A DNA stretch of 64,000 nucleotides from UBA11740 sp035635855 (GTDB lineage: Bacteria > Acidobacteriota > Blastocatellia > Pyrinomonadales > Pyrinomonadaceae). How positions within the stretch are numbered: position 1 is the stretch's first letter; every line of letters begins with the position of its first letter. A program made the position numbers and the translations under genes. Below are positions 26,457 through 34,683 of this stretch, in pieces. The notes beneath the pieces were generated by a model that worked only from the letters and a program-made list of their open reading frames with translations, was not told the DNA's origin and made no database searches. Location of the stretch: contig DASQAF010000017.1 in assembly GCA_035635855.1 (NCBI GenBank), forward strand, positions 1 to 64,000. Reading direction: 5' to 3'.

Positions 26457-26831
26457 ATGAAGAAAGCCCGACAATATCGTGGCGGTTATCAATCGGCCGG
26501 AATGACGCGTTTTGTCCGCGCGTTGCGAGCAGAAGAAACCCTTGCGGAAGGAAAACTCTGGCAGTTCCTGCGAAATCGTCAGTTGCTGGGCTTGAAATTC
26601 AGGCGGCAACATCAATTCGGAGAATACATCGCAGACTTCTACTGCCGCGAAGCAAGTCTGGTAATCGAGTGCGATGGCTCTGTTCATGATTCAAATCAGC
26701 AGTGGCATCACGATCAGAACCGCGATGCATACTTAGTTGCTCAGGGTTTACGCGTCTTGCGGTTCACAAATGAACAGGTCCTGAACGATACCCAAGCGGT
26801 TTTGAAAGAGATTTCAAAGCATCTTTTGTAG
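26457..26831 (+). CDS. DUF559 endonuclease-like protein
   Basis: The 124-residue protein belongs to DUF559, relatives of very-short-patch-repair and other PD-(D/E)XK-fold nucleases. Visible motifs are LWQFLRNRQLLGLKFRRQH, YIADFYCREASLVIECDGSVH (Asp and ExD core) and RDAYLVAQGLRVLRFTN. The start is ATG 26457 or TTG 26454. It interrupts the ccm operon between ccmF and ccmG in the same orientation and is flanked on both sides by inverted CCCTCTCCC-type repeats. It is not a ccm component; target and activity are unknown. Confidence 0.9.
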   Translation: MKKARQYRGGYQSAGMTRFVRALRAEETLAEGKLWQFLRNRQLLGLKFRRQHQFGEYIADFYCREASLVIECDGSVHDSNQQWHHDQNRDAYLVAQGLRVLRFTNEQVLNDTQAVLKEISKHLL

Positions 26832-26941
26832 CTTGAGAAGTTTTACCGATTTATCCAAGGGGAAAGAAAAAGTCTTATCGCGCTCTAATTCGAAGGTATG
26901 TGCGTTGAAGGACAAGACAATCAATGATGAGGTAGTCGCTA

Positions 26942-26985
26942 AGGCCCTCACCCCACCCTCTCCCAAAGGGAGAGGGAGTAAGACG
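26942..26985. repeat. Right inverted repeat of the DUF559 unit
   Basis: GGCCCTCACCCCACCCTCTC followed by CCAAAGGGAGAGGGAGTAAG mirrors the tract at 26361-26401 in inverted orientation. It lies 19 bp before the chosen ccmG start. Confidence 0.8.
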
Positions 26986-27004
26986 GCCTCTTCTTGTTGC
27001 GGGA

Positions 27005-27643
27005 GTGGGATTACCGGGAGGAATACAAATTAAAGTTCTAGTTTCAATCGTAACTCTAGTAAGTCTCTTCTTCTTATGGCGCGCATGGCGCAAGCCATGG
27101 ACCCGAAGCGTTTTGCGACCTTTAGTCCTTGCAATCCCACTCGCGTTGTTTATTGCCCTGGTAGCTTTTCTGCTCATCGGCCTGCAACGCGATCCGCACG
27201 AAGTCCCGTCGCCGCTGATCAACCGGCCGGCGCCGGCGTTTCAATTGCCGCAACTACAGGAGCAAGCAAAGACGTTCACCGCCCAGGAAATGCGCGGCAA
27301 AGTTTGGCTCTTGAATGTCTGGGCGACCTGGTGCGTGGCCTGTCGCGACGAGCACCCGCTGCTGATCGAATATGCAAAGTCCGGCGCTGTGCCCATCTAT
27401 GGATTGAATTACAAAGACGACCGGGCCGCAGCTTTGCAGCTACTTAAAGAAGAAGGCAATCCCTACGTTCTGAATGCCTTCGATGCTGATGGACGTGTGG
27501 CCATCGATTACGGAGTATACGGCGCGCCTGAGAGTTATTTGATCGACCGCGACGGCATTATTCGATTCAAATGGATTGGTCCGATTACTCCCGATGTGTG
27601 GCAAGGAAAGATTCTACCGCTGGCAAGTCGATTGAATAAGTGA
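27005..27643 (+). CDS. ccmG: Thiol:disulfide interchange protein CcmG/DsbE
   Basis: The 212-residue membrane-anchored thioredoxin reduces apocytochrome cysteines or CcmH before heme attachment. The active site is WATWCVACRDEHP with Cys110 and Cys113, and GAPESYLIDRDG holds the cis-proline. Anchors lie at about residues 37-60, with a second hydrophobic stretch at 10-28. The start is uncertain: GTG 27005 is the longest, while a GGGAGGA site at 27017 points to a start a few codons later at an ATA or ATT codon, which would be rare. Confidence 0.92.
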   Translation: MGLPGGIQIKVLVSIVTLVSLFFLWRAWRKPWTRSVLRPLVLAIPLALFIALVAFLLIGLQRDPHEVPSPLINRPAPAFQLPQLQEQAKTFTAQEMRGKVWLLNVWATWCVACRDEHPLLIEYAKSGAVPIYGLNYKDDRAAALQLLKEEGNPYVLNAFDADGRVAIDYGVYGAPESYLIDRDGIIRFKWIGPITPDVWQGKILPLASRLNK

Positions 27644-27654
27644 AGCGGGTGTGC

Positions 27655-27672
27655 GCGGACATCCTTGTCCGC
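27655..27672. repeat. Short hairpin at the ccmG-ccmH junction
   Basis: GCGGACA TCCT TGTCCGC is a perfect 7-bp stem with a 4-base loop in the spacer. A similar GCGCGGACA word set occurs in other spacers of this kind. Confidence 0.6.
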
Positions 27673-27719
27673 CTAAGCGCGACGCGCGAACAACATCGGT
27701 GAGGTGGATGTTAACCAAC

Positions 27720-28175
27720 ATGAAACGCATTGCCTGGCTTTTGGCAATTCTATTCTCGCTCGCGCCCGCGACGGCGATCGCCGGGGTAGCCCAGCCCAAC
27801 GAAGATCCACAAATCGAGGCCCGGATGAAGGCGTTGACTGAGCAATTGCGCTGCCTGGTTTGCCAGAACGAAACGCTCGCGGATTCACAGGCGCCGCTTG
27901 CTGAAGACTTGCGCACCCAGATTCGCGAACAGATGAAAGCCGGCAGGAGCGATCAGGAAATTATCGCGTTCCTGACGCAACGCTACGGCAACTTCGTTCG
28001 CTATCGACCACCGCTGATTCCGAAAACCTATCTGCTTTGGTTCGGTCCGTTCGTCTTGCTGCCGGTCTGCATCGTGGTCCTTTATCGCTATCTGGGACGG
28101 CGAAAGAAATTAATTCAGGACAAACCTTTGACTGCCGGGGAACGCAAGCAAGCTGAAGACCTTTTGCGCGGTTAG
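27720..28175 (+). CDS. ccmH: Cytochrome c maturation protein CcmH (CcmL type)
   Basis: The 151-residue membrane-anchored oxidoreductase keeps apocytochrome cysteines reduced. The family motif LRCLVCQNETLADSQ gives Cys45 and Cys48. A signal peptide ends near AIAG (residue 22), and a C-terminal anchor lies at about 106-126. I start it at ATG 27720, which gives a clean signal peptide, with GAGGTGG about 12 bases upstream; ATG 27708 is closer to that site than is usable. The longer frame translates the spacer hairpin. Confidence 0.93.
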   Translation: MKRIAWLLAILFSLAPATAIAGVAQPNEDPQIEARMKALTEQLRCLVCQNETLADSQAPLAEDLRTQIREQMKAGRSDQEIIAFLTQRYGNFVRYRPPLIPKTYLLWFGPFVLLPVCIVVLYRYLGRRKKLIQDKPLTAGERKQAEDLLRG

Positions 28176-28176
28176 G

Positions 28177-28243
28177 CGTAGCGCGAGGTTTCGCCTTGCG
28201 AGGGAAAATTTGAAAACTGCGCAAGCTGGCAGCTTGCGCTACG
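28177..28243. repeat. Palindromic repeat at the ccmH-ccmI junction
   Basis: GTAGCGCGAGGTTTCGCCTT and the opposite arm GCGCAAGCTGGCAGCTTGCG with CTAC pair across about 18 bp. It ends right at the ribosome site of ccmI (GAGGAC). Confidence 0.75.
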
Positions 28244-28249
28244 AGGACA

Positions 28250-29128
28250 ATGTTAATCTTTTGGATAATCTGTGCTCTGCTGGTTTTGCTGGCATTATGG
28301 TTTGTGCTGCCTGCGTTCCTGCAACAGGGCGGGGAAACGAAGACGGACGATCGGCGCGCCGCCAACCTGCTCGTTTACCAGGACCAGTATCAGGAACTCG
28401 AGGCCGATTTGAAGAACGGATTGGTTGCTCAGGAACAGTTCCAGCAGGAGAAGGACGAGCTTGAGCGGCGCGTGCTTGATGACGTAAAGGTGAAGAGCAC
28501 CGATTCTCCCGCGCCATCGCCGGCTGGGCGAAAAGTCGGCTATGGAATTGCCGCCGCCATTCCGATTGTCGCGGTCGCCCTGTACTTTGTCGTGGGCACT
28601 CCAAAAGCGCTCTCTCCGTCGGCAATCGCCAGCCAAATGCCCGGGCCCGGAGCCCAATCAGGCGACGTGCGTTCGCAGCAGCAGGTGGAAGCCAACGTTG
28701 CCAAGCTGGCTGAGCGGCTGAAACAGAATCCGAATGACGCCGAAGGATGGCAGATGCTGGGTCGCAGCTACATGATCCTCGAGCGCTATTCGGAGGCGGC
28801 GAATGCTTATCAGCGCGCGACCGTCCTCAACGATAAGGACGCCGGCCTTTTGGCGGATTACGCAGCAGCTTTGGCGATGGCCAACGACCGGCAACTGGCC
28901 GGCAAACCAACCGAAGCGTTAGACCGTGCGTTGCAACTGGATCCGAAAAATCAAAAAGCCCTCGACCTAGCCGGCAGTGCTGCCTATCAGGCAGGCAACT
29001 ATCAAAAGGCGATCGACTACTGGCAAAAGCTTTTGAAAGTTCTGCCTCCCGGGTCTGAAGAGCTGCAGACGATTTCGGATCAGATTGCCAAAGCGCAAGA
29101 GTTGGCGAAAGGCAACGGTACCCGGTAG
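28250..29128 (+). CDS. ccmI: Cytochrome c biogenesis TPR protein CcmI
   Basis: The 292-residue protein presents apocytochrome C-termini to the heme lyase. Two membrane segments lie at about residues 2-22 and 98-116 with the cytoplasmic leucine-zipper-like loop between them (YQDQYQELEADLKNG, EKDELERRVLDD). TPR repeats follow, including AEGWQMLGRSYMILERYSEA and ALDLAGSAAYQAGNYQKAI. Last gene of the ccm operon. Confidence 0.93.
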   Translation: MLIFWIICALLVLLALWFVLPAFLQQGGETKTDDRRAANLLVYQDQYQELEADLKNGLVAQEQFQQEKDELERRVLDDVKVKSTDSPAPSPAGRKVGYGIAAAIPIVAVALYFVVGTPKALSPSAIASQMPGPGAQSGDVRSQQQVEANVAKLAERLKQNPNDAEGWQMLGRSYMILERYSEAANAYQRATVLNDKDAGLLADYAAALAMANDRQLAGKPTEALDRALQLDPKNQKALDLAGSAAYQAGNYQKAIDYWQKLLKVLPPGSEELQTISDQIAKAQELAKGNGTR

Positions 29129-29215
29129 AGTTTGCGAGGTTCAGAGTTCCAAATTTGTGGGTTGGTTCTCGATCAGAGCTAAACTTGAACTATAAATTCA
29201 ACAAGGAGACAAATC

Positions 29216-29401
29216 ATGTCAGAAAGAAAATCGATCGACTGCCGAGACTATCCGAGCGAGAGGGGCTGCACGCTGAAGATGGAGGGCGCCGAAGAGGAAG
29301 TGCTGGACGCGGCTGTCAACCACGCGATTATGCAACACGGCCATACCGATGATCCGGAACTCCGCGAACAGATTCGCGGGCTGCTGAAGAACGCAGAATA
29401 G
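29216..29401 (+). CDS. DUF1059 small protein
   Basis: The 61-residue protein has the DUF1059 layout, with DCRDYPSERGCTLKMEGAEE followed by VLDAAVNHAIMQHGHTDDPE and LREQIRGLL. The ATG follows AAGGAGACAAATC, a strong ribosome site. The two cysteines and His residues are conserved in the family, but no biochemical role is established. It is 87 bp after ccmI and may be an independent gene. Confidence 0.85.
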   Translation: MSERKSIDCRDYPSERGCTLKMEGAEEEVLDAAVNHAIMQHGHTDDPELREQIRGLLKNAE

Positions 29402-29436
29402 TGAGGTATGTGTTAGCGGTTTCGAAAATAATGAAC

Positions 29437-29515
29437 GCCACAAAGAATAGAGGCACAGAGCCCTTCACAAGTCAGAGAATTCTCGCTCGACCTTCTCTAT
29501 GTCTCAGTGCCTCCA
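29437..29515. repeat. Imperfect inverted repeat, GGCACAGAG family
   Basis: GCCACAAAGAATAGAGGCAC with AGAG and, in the opposite sense, CTCTATGTCTCAGTGCCTCC flank about 34 bp. This is a common intergenic palindrome type. An ATG at 29499 inside it would extend the next gene by 13 codons and was not used. Confidence 0.6.
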
Positions 29516-29537
29516 GGGGCTGACTGCAACTCTACAC

Positions 29538-30149
29538 ATGAACAGAGACAACCTGCTCTTCGTCATCATTGGAATCCTTTTAGGCTTTATTGCCGGCTTC
29601 ATGTTTGCCACCGGCTGGAGCCAACGCGACGCCGCTACGCGCGCTGCGGCCACGACCCTCCAGCAGGGCCAGAATCTGCCGCCGAATCATCCGCCGGTCG
29701 GCGGCGATCAAAGCGGAGAAGGTGGCCAGCAAATGCTTGCCCAGGTCCAGGAAGCCATGAAGCGCGCCCGCGAGCATCCTGAAGATTTTGATGCTCAGGT
29801 TACGGCGGCCCAACTCGAGTACAAAATTCAACGATACGATCAAGCCATCGAATACCTTCTGATTGCCAACAAACTGAAGCCCAATGATTTCAATGTCCTG
29901 GGGATGTTAGCCGTCGCCAACATGGATGCCGGACATTTCGATGCCGCCGAGAAATGGTATCGGGCCGCATTACTCAGGAAGCCCGATGATATTCCGGTGC
30001 TGGATGGCCTCGCCGCGACCCTGCTCAGCAAAGGAGATGCAAAGGGCGCGGAGGAAGTAATCAACAAACTCGCCAAAGTTGATCCCACGAACCAGGACTT
30101 ACCGCAGTTCCGCGACAAACTGGCAGAATTAAAATCAGGGAAGAAGTAG
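29538..30149 (+). CDS. Membrane-anchored TPR protein
   Basis: The 203-residue protein has an N-terminal anchor (residues 4-24, LLFVIIGILLGFIAGFMFATG), a Gln/Pro-rich linker and three to four TPR units from about residue 60 (YKIQRYDQAIEYLLIANKLK, AVANMDAGHFDAAEKWYRAA, ATLLSKGDAKGAEEVINKLA). It resembles CcmI-type or general scaffold TPR proteins and follows the ccm cluster, so a link to cytochrome assembly is possible but not shown. Confidence 0.75.
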   Translation: MNRDNLLFVIIGILLGFIAGFMFATGWSQRDAATRAAATTLQQGQNLPPNHPPVGGDQSGEGGQQMLAQVQEAMKRAREHPEDFDAQVTAAQLEYKIQRYDQAIEYLLIANKLKPNDFNVLGMLAVANMDAGHFDAAEKWYRAALLRKPDDIPVLDGLAATLLSKGDAKGAEEVINKLAKVDPTNQDLPQFRDKLAELKSGKK

Positions 30150-30248
30150 GCCGAATCTTGGCTTCAGGCGTTAGAGTACCAGCCTTGGTTGCGTCCTTAC
30201 TCCGCCAGGAAGTACTCGATCTGAAGCCGGCACTCTGAACACTTGCAG

Positions 30249-31577
30249 TCAGGGCAAATCAGTTTTTAGTTCGCGGCGGCGTCCGAGCAGCCAGCCCTTC
30301 AGAATTCCCGGATTCCTTTCATCGATCGCGAAGTAATCCTGAATTAACTTTTGATACAGCCGGCTCCGCTCTGCCAGGGTGAGTTTGTAACCGCGCGGCA
30401 TCTGTCCACCCTTCACATAAGAACTAATCAGGACCCGATCCATCGGCCAGCTGAGCGCGCCTAAGCCTTCGGCATGATGACAGGCAGCACACGTCTTGCC
30501 GTCAGTACCCAGGTTCGACTTCAGTCCTATTTCGGCAAACAGCGGGGCCTCGTTGGTTCTGATCGAACCGAGTCCGGGTCCAAGTTTGGCCGCATCCAGA
30601 TATCGATCGAAGCGAGGCCTCGGGTAGGTGAGGAAACGCGCGTTGACCGTGGCCACCATCGCCTGCTCGTCGCGACTCACGCTTCCGGCTTCAGGGAAAA
30701 TCGGCAGCACGCCGCTCTTATGACATTGCGCGCAGTTGTCGTCGCCCTCGCCAAGTTCCCAGCGACCCTTGATGGTAATCGACCCGTTGCGACGATAGGT
30801 CCGGAAGTAATCTTTGAAGTAGACATTGGTCGTTCCTTCCTCGCCGGGCTTGTCGCCGGATAGGGTCGCAACGACTGAGACATTACGGACCGTGGCGCGC
30901 GCGCGCGGATCGGGCACTCCGAACTGTACCCACTTTTCCGGGATGCGCCGCGCAGCGTTTCCGGGAACAACGATCAGGAGACGCGTGAAGCTGTCGGGAT
31001 TATCCGGCGTACCCAAATGTCTCGACTCGTAACTAAAAAATAGAAGCTGATCGTCGGGCGCTCTGCCGGCATTAAGCTGGCGCAGCATGGCTTTGGCTTG
31101 CGGCAGGGTTTCAAAGCGACTGACAACGCGCAGAAAAGCCGGCGTCAAAAGAAAGTCAGGAATCTCGACGTACTGTCGAGTCTCGGCAAAATAAACACGG
31201 TCCGGAACGTTGAATCCGAGTTCGTGATCGGATTCGCGTGCGAGAGCGAGCGTCGTTACATAACCGAGAAACTCCGGATAGCGACCGCGAAAGTTCGCAT
31301 CCTGCGTCAGGCGGCACTTGTCGACCTCACTCGCAATTCCATCGATCGTTCGTTCGTACGCTCGCTGCATATTCTCTCTTTCGTACCAGGCGCGAGCCGC
31401 CACAACCAGCGCGTTAACCCTTCCCTTTACCCAGGCATCCGGCTGGGCTTTTATCTGCGCGCACGGGGTAGACGCTGCGACCGCGGCCGGAAGCACCAGA
31501 CACAAAACAAGCGCAGCGATGAAATACCGAAGGGTGTTTGCGAAGCGAAGCGGGAGGTGACAATAATTCATGATCAT
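30249..31577 (-). CDS. Exported di-heme c-type protein, family not recognised
   Basis: The 442-residue protein has a signal peptide (residues 15-36, ending AAVAAS) and two heme-binding motifs in its C-terminal half, CAQCH near residue 284 and CAACHH near residue 363. The N-terminal half is mixed alpha/beta with a conserved-looking DQLLFFSYESRHLGTP stretch. The spacing and the DNCAQCHKSGVLPIFPEAGSV context fit small di-heme periplasmic proteins, but I cannot place it in a named family. It converges with the TPR gene. Confidence 0.75.
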   Translation of the reverse strand: MIMNYCHLPLRFANTLRYFIAALVLCLVLPAAVAASTPCAQIKAQPDAWVKGRVNALVVAARAWYERENMQRAYERTIDGIASEVDKCRLTQDANFRGRYPEFLGYVTTLALARESDHELGFNVPDRVYFAETRQYVEIPDFLLTPAFLRVVSRFETLPQAKAMLRQLNAGRAPDDQLLFFSYESRHLGTPDNPDSFTRLLIVVPGNAARRIPEKWVQFGVPDPRARATVRNVSVVATLSGDKPGEEGTTNVYFKDYFRTYRRNGSITIKGRWELGEGDDNCAQCHKSGVLPIFPEAGSVSRDEQAMVATVNARFLTYPRPRFDRYLDAAKLGPGLGSIRTNEAPLFAEIGLKSNLGTDGKTCAACHHAEGLGALSWPMDRVLISSYVKGGQMPRGYKLTLAERSRLYQKLIQDYFAIDERNPGILKGWLLGRRRELKTDLP

Positions 31578-31683
31578 CGCATCAATAGCAGACGGTCGGC
31601 AGACGTGTCAAAGTTTTTAGAGCGGAGTCCGGGTCAGGTAATCATTGACTTGGCCGGCGATTTGCCCTAGAAAGCAATGCAAC

Positions 31684-32157
31684 GTGAGAGTAACGCCAAA
31701 ATCTTTTCTGGCCAGTCTGCTCGGGGGGATGATAGCCGGCACGTTGGATATCACTTACGCCTGTGTTTACAGTTACCTCAGGCGCGGAACCCCTCCCGCG
31801 ACCATCCTGCGATCGGTAGCCAGCGGGGCCTTCGGTCAAAGCGCCTTCACCGGTGGCGCTAGAATGGTTGTGCTTGGCGGAATCTTTCACTTCCTGATTG
31901 CCCTCATCGCGGCTGTCGTCTACTACCTGGCTAGTCGCTTGCTTCGGTTTCTGATCACCCATGCGGTAATCTGCGGCATACTCTACGGCGTCTGCGTTTA
32001 TCTACTCATGAATTTCGTCGTGCTGCCCCTCTCAGCCATACCCTTCAAAATGTCATATCCGTGGCCTTCACTTATCGGCGGCTTGCTCATACATATGTTC
32101 GGCATCGGTCTGCCTATTTCTCTCGCGGTGCGTTGGGGTTCAAAGTCGTCGACATGA
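31684..32157 (+). CDS. Four-helix membrane protein of unknown function
   Basis: About 157 residues with four hydrophobic segments, the first containing GGMIAGTLDITYACVYSYL and the third CGILYGVCVYLLMNFVVLPL. The GG-start and the layout resemble small uncharacterised inner membrane proteins. The start is uncertain: GTG 31684 is chosen because the upstream frame (TTG 31645) lies in sequence overlapping the divergent gene's promoter area. It overlaps the next gene by four bases (ATGA). Confidence 0.65.
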   Translation: MRVTPKSFLASLLGGMIAGTLDITYACVYSYLRRGTPPATILRSVASGAFGQSAFTGGARMVVLGGIFHFLIALIAAVVYYLASRLLRFLITHAVICGILYGVCVYLLMNFVVLPLSAIPFKMSYPWPSLIGGLLIHMFGIGLPISLAVRWGSKSST

Positions 32158-32720
32158 ACGAGATCAAACTCGAAACTGAGCGCCTGCTGCTGCGGTGGTT
32201 CCGCGAAGACGATTTCGAGCAATTTTGTAAGATATGCTCCGAACCCGAAGTCATGCGCTTCCTCGGCGACGGCCGGCCTATGACTGAGATGGAAGTATGG
32301 CGGCAGATGGCCACGTTTATGGGCCACTGGTATTTTCGCGGCTACGGCATTTGGGCAGTTGAAGAAAAAAGCAGCGGCAAAGTGATCGGAAGAATCGGCT
32401 TCATGAATCCGGCGGGCTGGCCTGGTTTTGAATTGGGCTGGACCCTTGACCGCGAAAGTTGGGGAAGGGGTTACGCGACCGAAGGCGCGCAGCGTGCGTT
32501 GGAATACGCCTTTACCGAGATGAATCGAGATCATGTCATCAGTCTGATCGCGCCAGAGAACGTGGCGTCAATCCGGGTGGCTGAGCGGCTCGGCGAAAAA
32601 GTAGAAGGGCGAACAGAAGTCCTGGGCCGAAACGTTTTCATCTATGGCATTGGTCGAGATGACTGGCTTCGCACTCGCTCCGATCAGGCCCCGATACCTA
32701 ATAGAGTCTCTGAAAAATGA
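32154..32720 (+). CDS. GNAT family N-acetyltransferase (RimJ/RimL-like)
   Basis: The 188-residue cytosolic acetyltransferase starts with LETERLLLRWFREDDFEQF, typical of the RimJ/RimL-type group, and has the acetyl-CoA loop ESWGRGYATEGAQRAL and the ENVASIRVAERLGEKVEGR segment. The ATG at 32154 overlaps the stop of the membrane protein gene, so the two are probably translated together. The substrate (protein N-terminus, amino acid or antibiotic) cannot be told from sequence. Confidence 0.88.
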   Translation: MNEIKLETERLLLRWFREDDFEQFCKICSEPEVMRFLGDGRPMTEMEVWRQMATFMGHWYFRGYGIWAVEEKSSGKVIGRIGFMNPAGWPGFELGWTLDRESWGRGYATEGAQRALEYAFTEMNRDHVISLIAPENVASIRVAERLGEKVEGRTEVLGRNVFIYGIGRDDWLRTRSDQAPIPNRVSEK

Positions 32721-32789
32721 ATATACAACCGCCAGCGAGGTCGGCAGATCTATGAATGAAAGAAACCAGCCTTGCCTTTCGTGCTTTTT

Positions 32790-32850
32790 CGGTGTGACTT
32801 AGTGGATCACCGGCTGTGGGTAAATATTCGATCCACGAAATCACACTAAG
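32790..32850. repeat. Palindromic repeat, CGTGTGA-GTGGATC family, copy 4
   Basis: CGGTGTGACTTAGTGGATC and GATCCACGAAATCACACTAAG are inverted arms around a loop of about 22 bp in the spacer before the next gene. Confidence 0.85.
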
Positions 32851-32905
32851 CAGCAAGAACAATCTGTACGGTTAACTTGGGAACAATCCCACCAGAGGGG
32901 AGAAA

Positions 32906-33340
32906 TTGGACACAATAACCAGAAAAACGATCGCCGGTCTGACGTTACTCGTGCTGGTCCTCAATCTATCGATGACCGGTAAATCCGTTCAGCGCGATCC
33001 ATCTATCCAAACTTTCTGGACGAAGTTCAAGGCAGCTGTTATTAAAGGTGATAAGGCCGCCGTAGCTCAAATGTCGCAGTTTCCCATCGAACTGGAATAC
33101 GGCGTCCCCAGTGTCAAAACCAGCGCGCAACTCATCAAACGCTATCGAGAGGTCTTCAACGGAGAGACAAACGCCGCGAAATGTTTTGCCGAGTCGAAGC
33201 CGGAAGTTGATCCGCAGAACTCGAAACGGTTCACCGTGGGCTGCAAGATAGAAAACACGGGCGATGTGGTAATAATTTACGGATTCGTCCGGACTAAAAC
33301 CGGTTGGAAGTTCAATTCGCTCGACAATATCAACGAGTGA
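32906..33340 (+). CDS. Small exported protein, unknown
   Basis: The 144-residue protein has a hydrophobic N-terminus (residues 9-24) and a compact domain FWTKFKAAVIKGDKAAVAQMSQFPI resembling NTF2-like or DUF4440-like secreted proteins. The two later cysteines (AAKCFAES, VGCKIEN) could pair. The start is TTG 32906, supported by GAGGGGAGAAA directly upstream. It converges with the next gene. Function unknown. Confidence 0.65.
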   Translation: MDTITRKTIAGLTLLVLVLNLSMTGKSVQRDPSIQTFWTKFKAAVIKGDKAAVAQMSQFPIELEYGVPSVKTSAQLIKRYREVFNGETNAAKCFAESKPEVDPQNSKRFTVGCKIENTGDVVIIYGFVRTKTGWKFNSLDNINE

Positions 33341-33364
33341 TTGCGTGCGCGGCCGAACGCAGCG

Positions 33365-34384
33365 CTACGGTTCGATGGCCATCCTGGCCACGTTAGACAT
33401 CGGGATGCGTTCGATCCGCCCGGTCTTTAGCACGATCACGATCACTCCACTCTCGACTATCACGCGGCGAATAGTCGACATTGGCCGATCGATTCGCGTC
33501 CCGTCTTTCTCTTCAATAATCAGACGTGCGCCCGGCTGAGGCGACGAAGGTTCCTGGGCCGCAGGCTTCTCTTCAGTCCTCTGCTTCGCAGGAGTGGTAA
33601 CGGCGGACTTCTCTTCTCCCTCGCCGGTTTCTTTCTTTGGTTCTTCCGTCGTGGCGGTTTCGGTTTTTGGCGGCGCTGGTTTCGTGCGCGCGGGCGGGAT
33701 CCGCCGGCGTGGATTACGGACAGTCGATCCCGGCGGTCGGGTTCTCGCGGATCTCGGCGGTGATGTTTTCGCCGACTTATCCTCGGCAGGCCTATCCGTA
33801 GTATCTGTTGCCGGTGTTGGTTCGGGGGTAGCCGGCGGGGGCTCCGCGATGGTCGCGCCGACAGAAGATACTCGTCTGGTCCCGGGCTTATTACCAGCGA
33901 CCTCGGTCTTCTCTTCACTGGTTTCGGCCACCGGAATACCGCCGCTGAATGGCGCGAACGCACCACTGAAACGAATCCGATAAGTGCCGGCATCGTCGTT
34001 TGGCGAGCGGGCTTCGACTCGCAGAATCAGGATCTGTTTCGTGCGCAGATAGAAGCTCTTGGTTACTTCAGGAGATACGGTGTTCGCGTAAATACTAATT
34101 TTCATCAACGGTCGAAATGTGACTGCGGTGAAGACATCCATGTCGCCATTCAGATTTCTGGTGTTGACATTGACTATCAGATCGCCCGGCTTTCCTTCGA
34201 ATGCATAGAAGTGCCGCGTCAAACGCGAGTCGCCCAAATCCAACGGCGCGATGTTGCCTTCTACCGCGCTTCCAAGCACGGGTGTTGGCAGGCTCTGATC
34301 GGAAGACTGTGCGGTCACTCTCACCGTAACCGCGGCGAGTAAGACCGGAAGCAGCGAAATGATTAAGTAGCGTTGGAATTTCAC
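33365..34384 (-). CDS. Secreted protein with PPC-like N-domain and Pro/Lys/Glu-rich linker
   Basis: About 339 residues from GTG 34384, chosen because AGGTGATTGCC lies upstream and the signal peptide then starts properly. After the signal (to about VTAQS), a beta domain with GNIAPLDLG, HFYAFEGKPGDLIVNV and ILRVEARSPNDDAGTYRIR fits bacterial pre-peptidase C-terminal-like folds. A long low-complexity Pro/Thr/Lys/Glu segment follows, then a compact C-terminal piece, RLIIEEKDGTRIDRPMSTIR to the end, resembling the small repeated beta module also seen in the lytic transglycosylase at 46592-47623. Confidence 0.65.
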   Translation of the reverse strand: MKFQRYLIISLLPVLLAAVTVRVTAQSSDQSLPTPVLGSAVEGNIAPLDLGDSRLTRHFYAFEGKPGDLIVNVNTRNLNGDMDVFTAVTFRPLMKISIYANTVSPEVTKSFYLRTKQILILRVEARSPNDDAGTYRIRFSGAFAPFSGGIPVAETSEEKTEVAGNKPGTRRVSSVGATIAEPPPATPEPTPATDTTDRPAEDKSAKTSPPRSARTRPPGSTVRNPRRRIPPARTKPAPPKTETATTEEPKKETGEGEEKSAVTTPAKQRTEEKPAAQEPSSPQPGARLIIEEKDGTRIDRPMSTIRRVIVESGVIVIVLKTGRIERIPMSNVARMAIEP

Positions 34385-34683
34385 GGCAATCACCTGAGGC
34401 AAAGGCACACGCTGTCTGGCATCCTCTTGCTGGAATTGACGACCCGTAGAGTATCAGATTTGTCTTTAGGATCGAATCCGCAAGCGCCCGACCTGAAAGA
34501 GTAGGCTTGCGGAAGCTGAGCGCTTCAAATGAAGATGGTCAACACGCGCCTTTAGTCCCGGAGAAGCTCTTGTCGTTATAGCTCTCCAAACTGAGAGAAA
34601 GTTGCGATGCGGTGGCGGAGGCCCTATTTATTGGGTTCCGATCCAGGCATGGAACCTCGTTGACCACCGACTGAACGCAACCG
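34385..34683. other. Spacer, no gene seen
   Basis: About 300 bp with a weak GGTTCC/GGAACC inverted repeat near 34634-34656 and no convincing reading frame. Confidence 0.45.
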
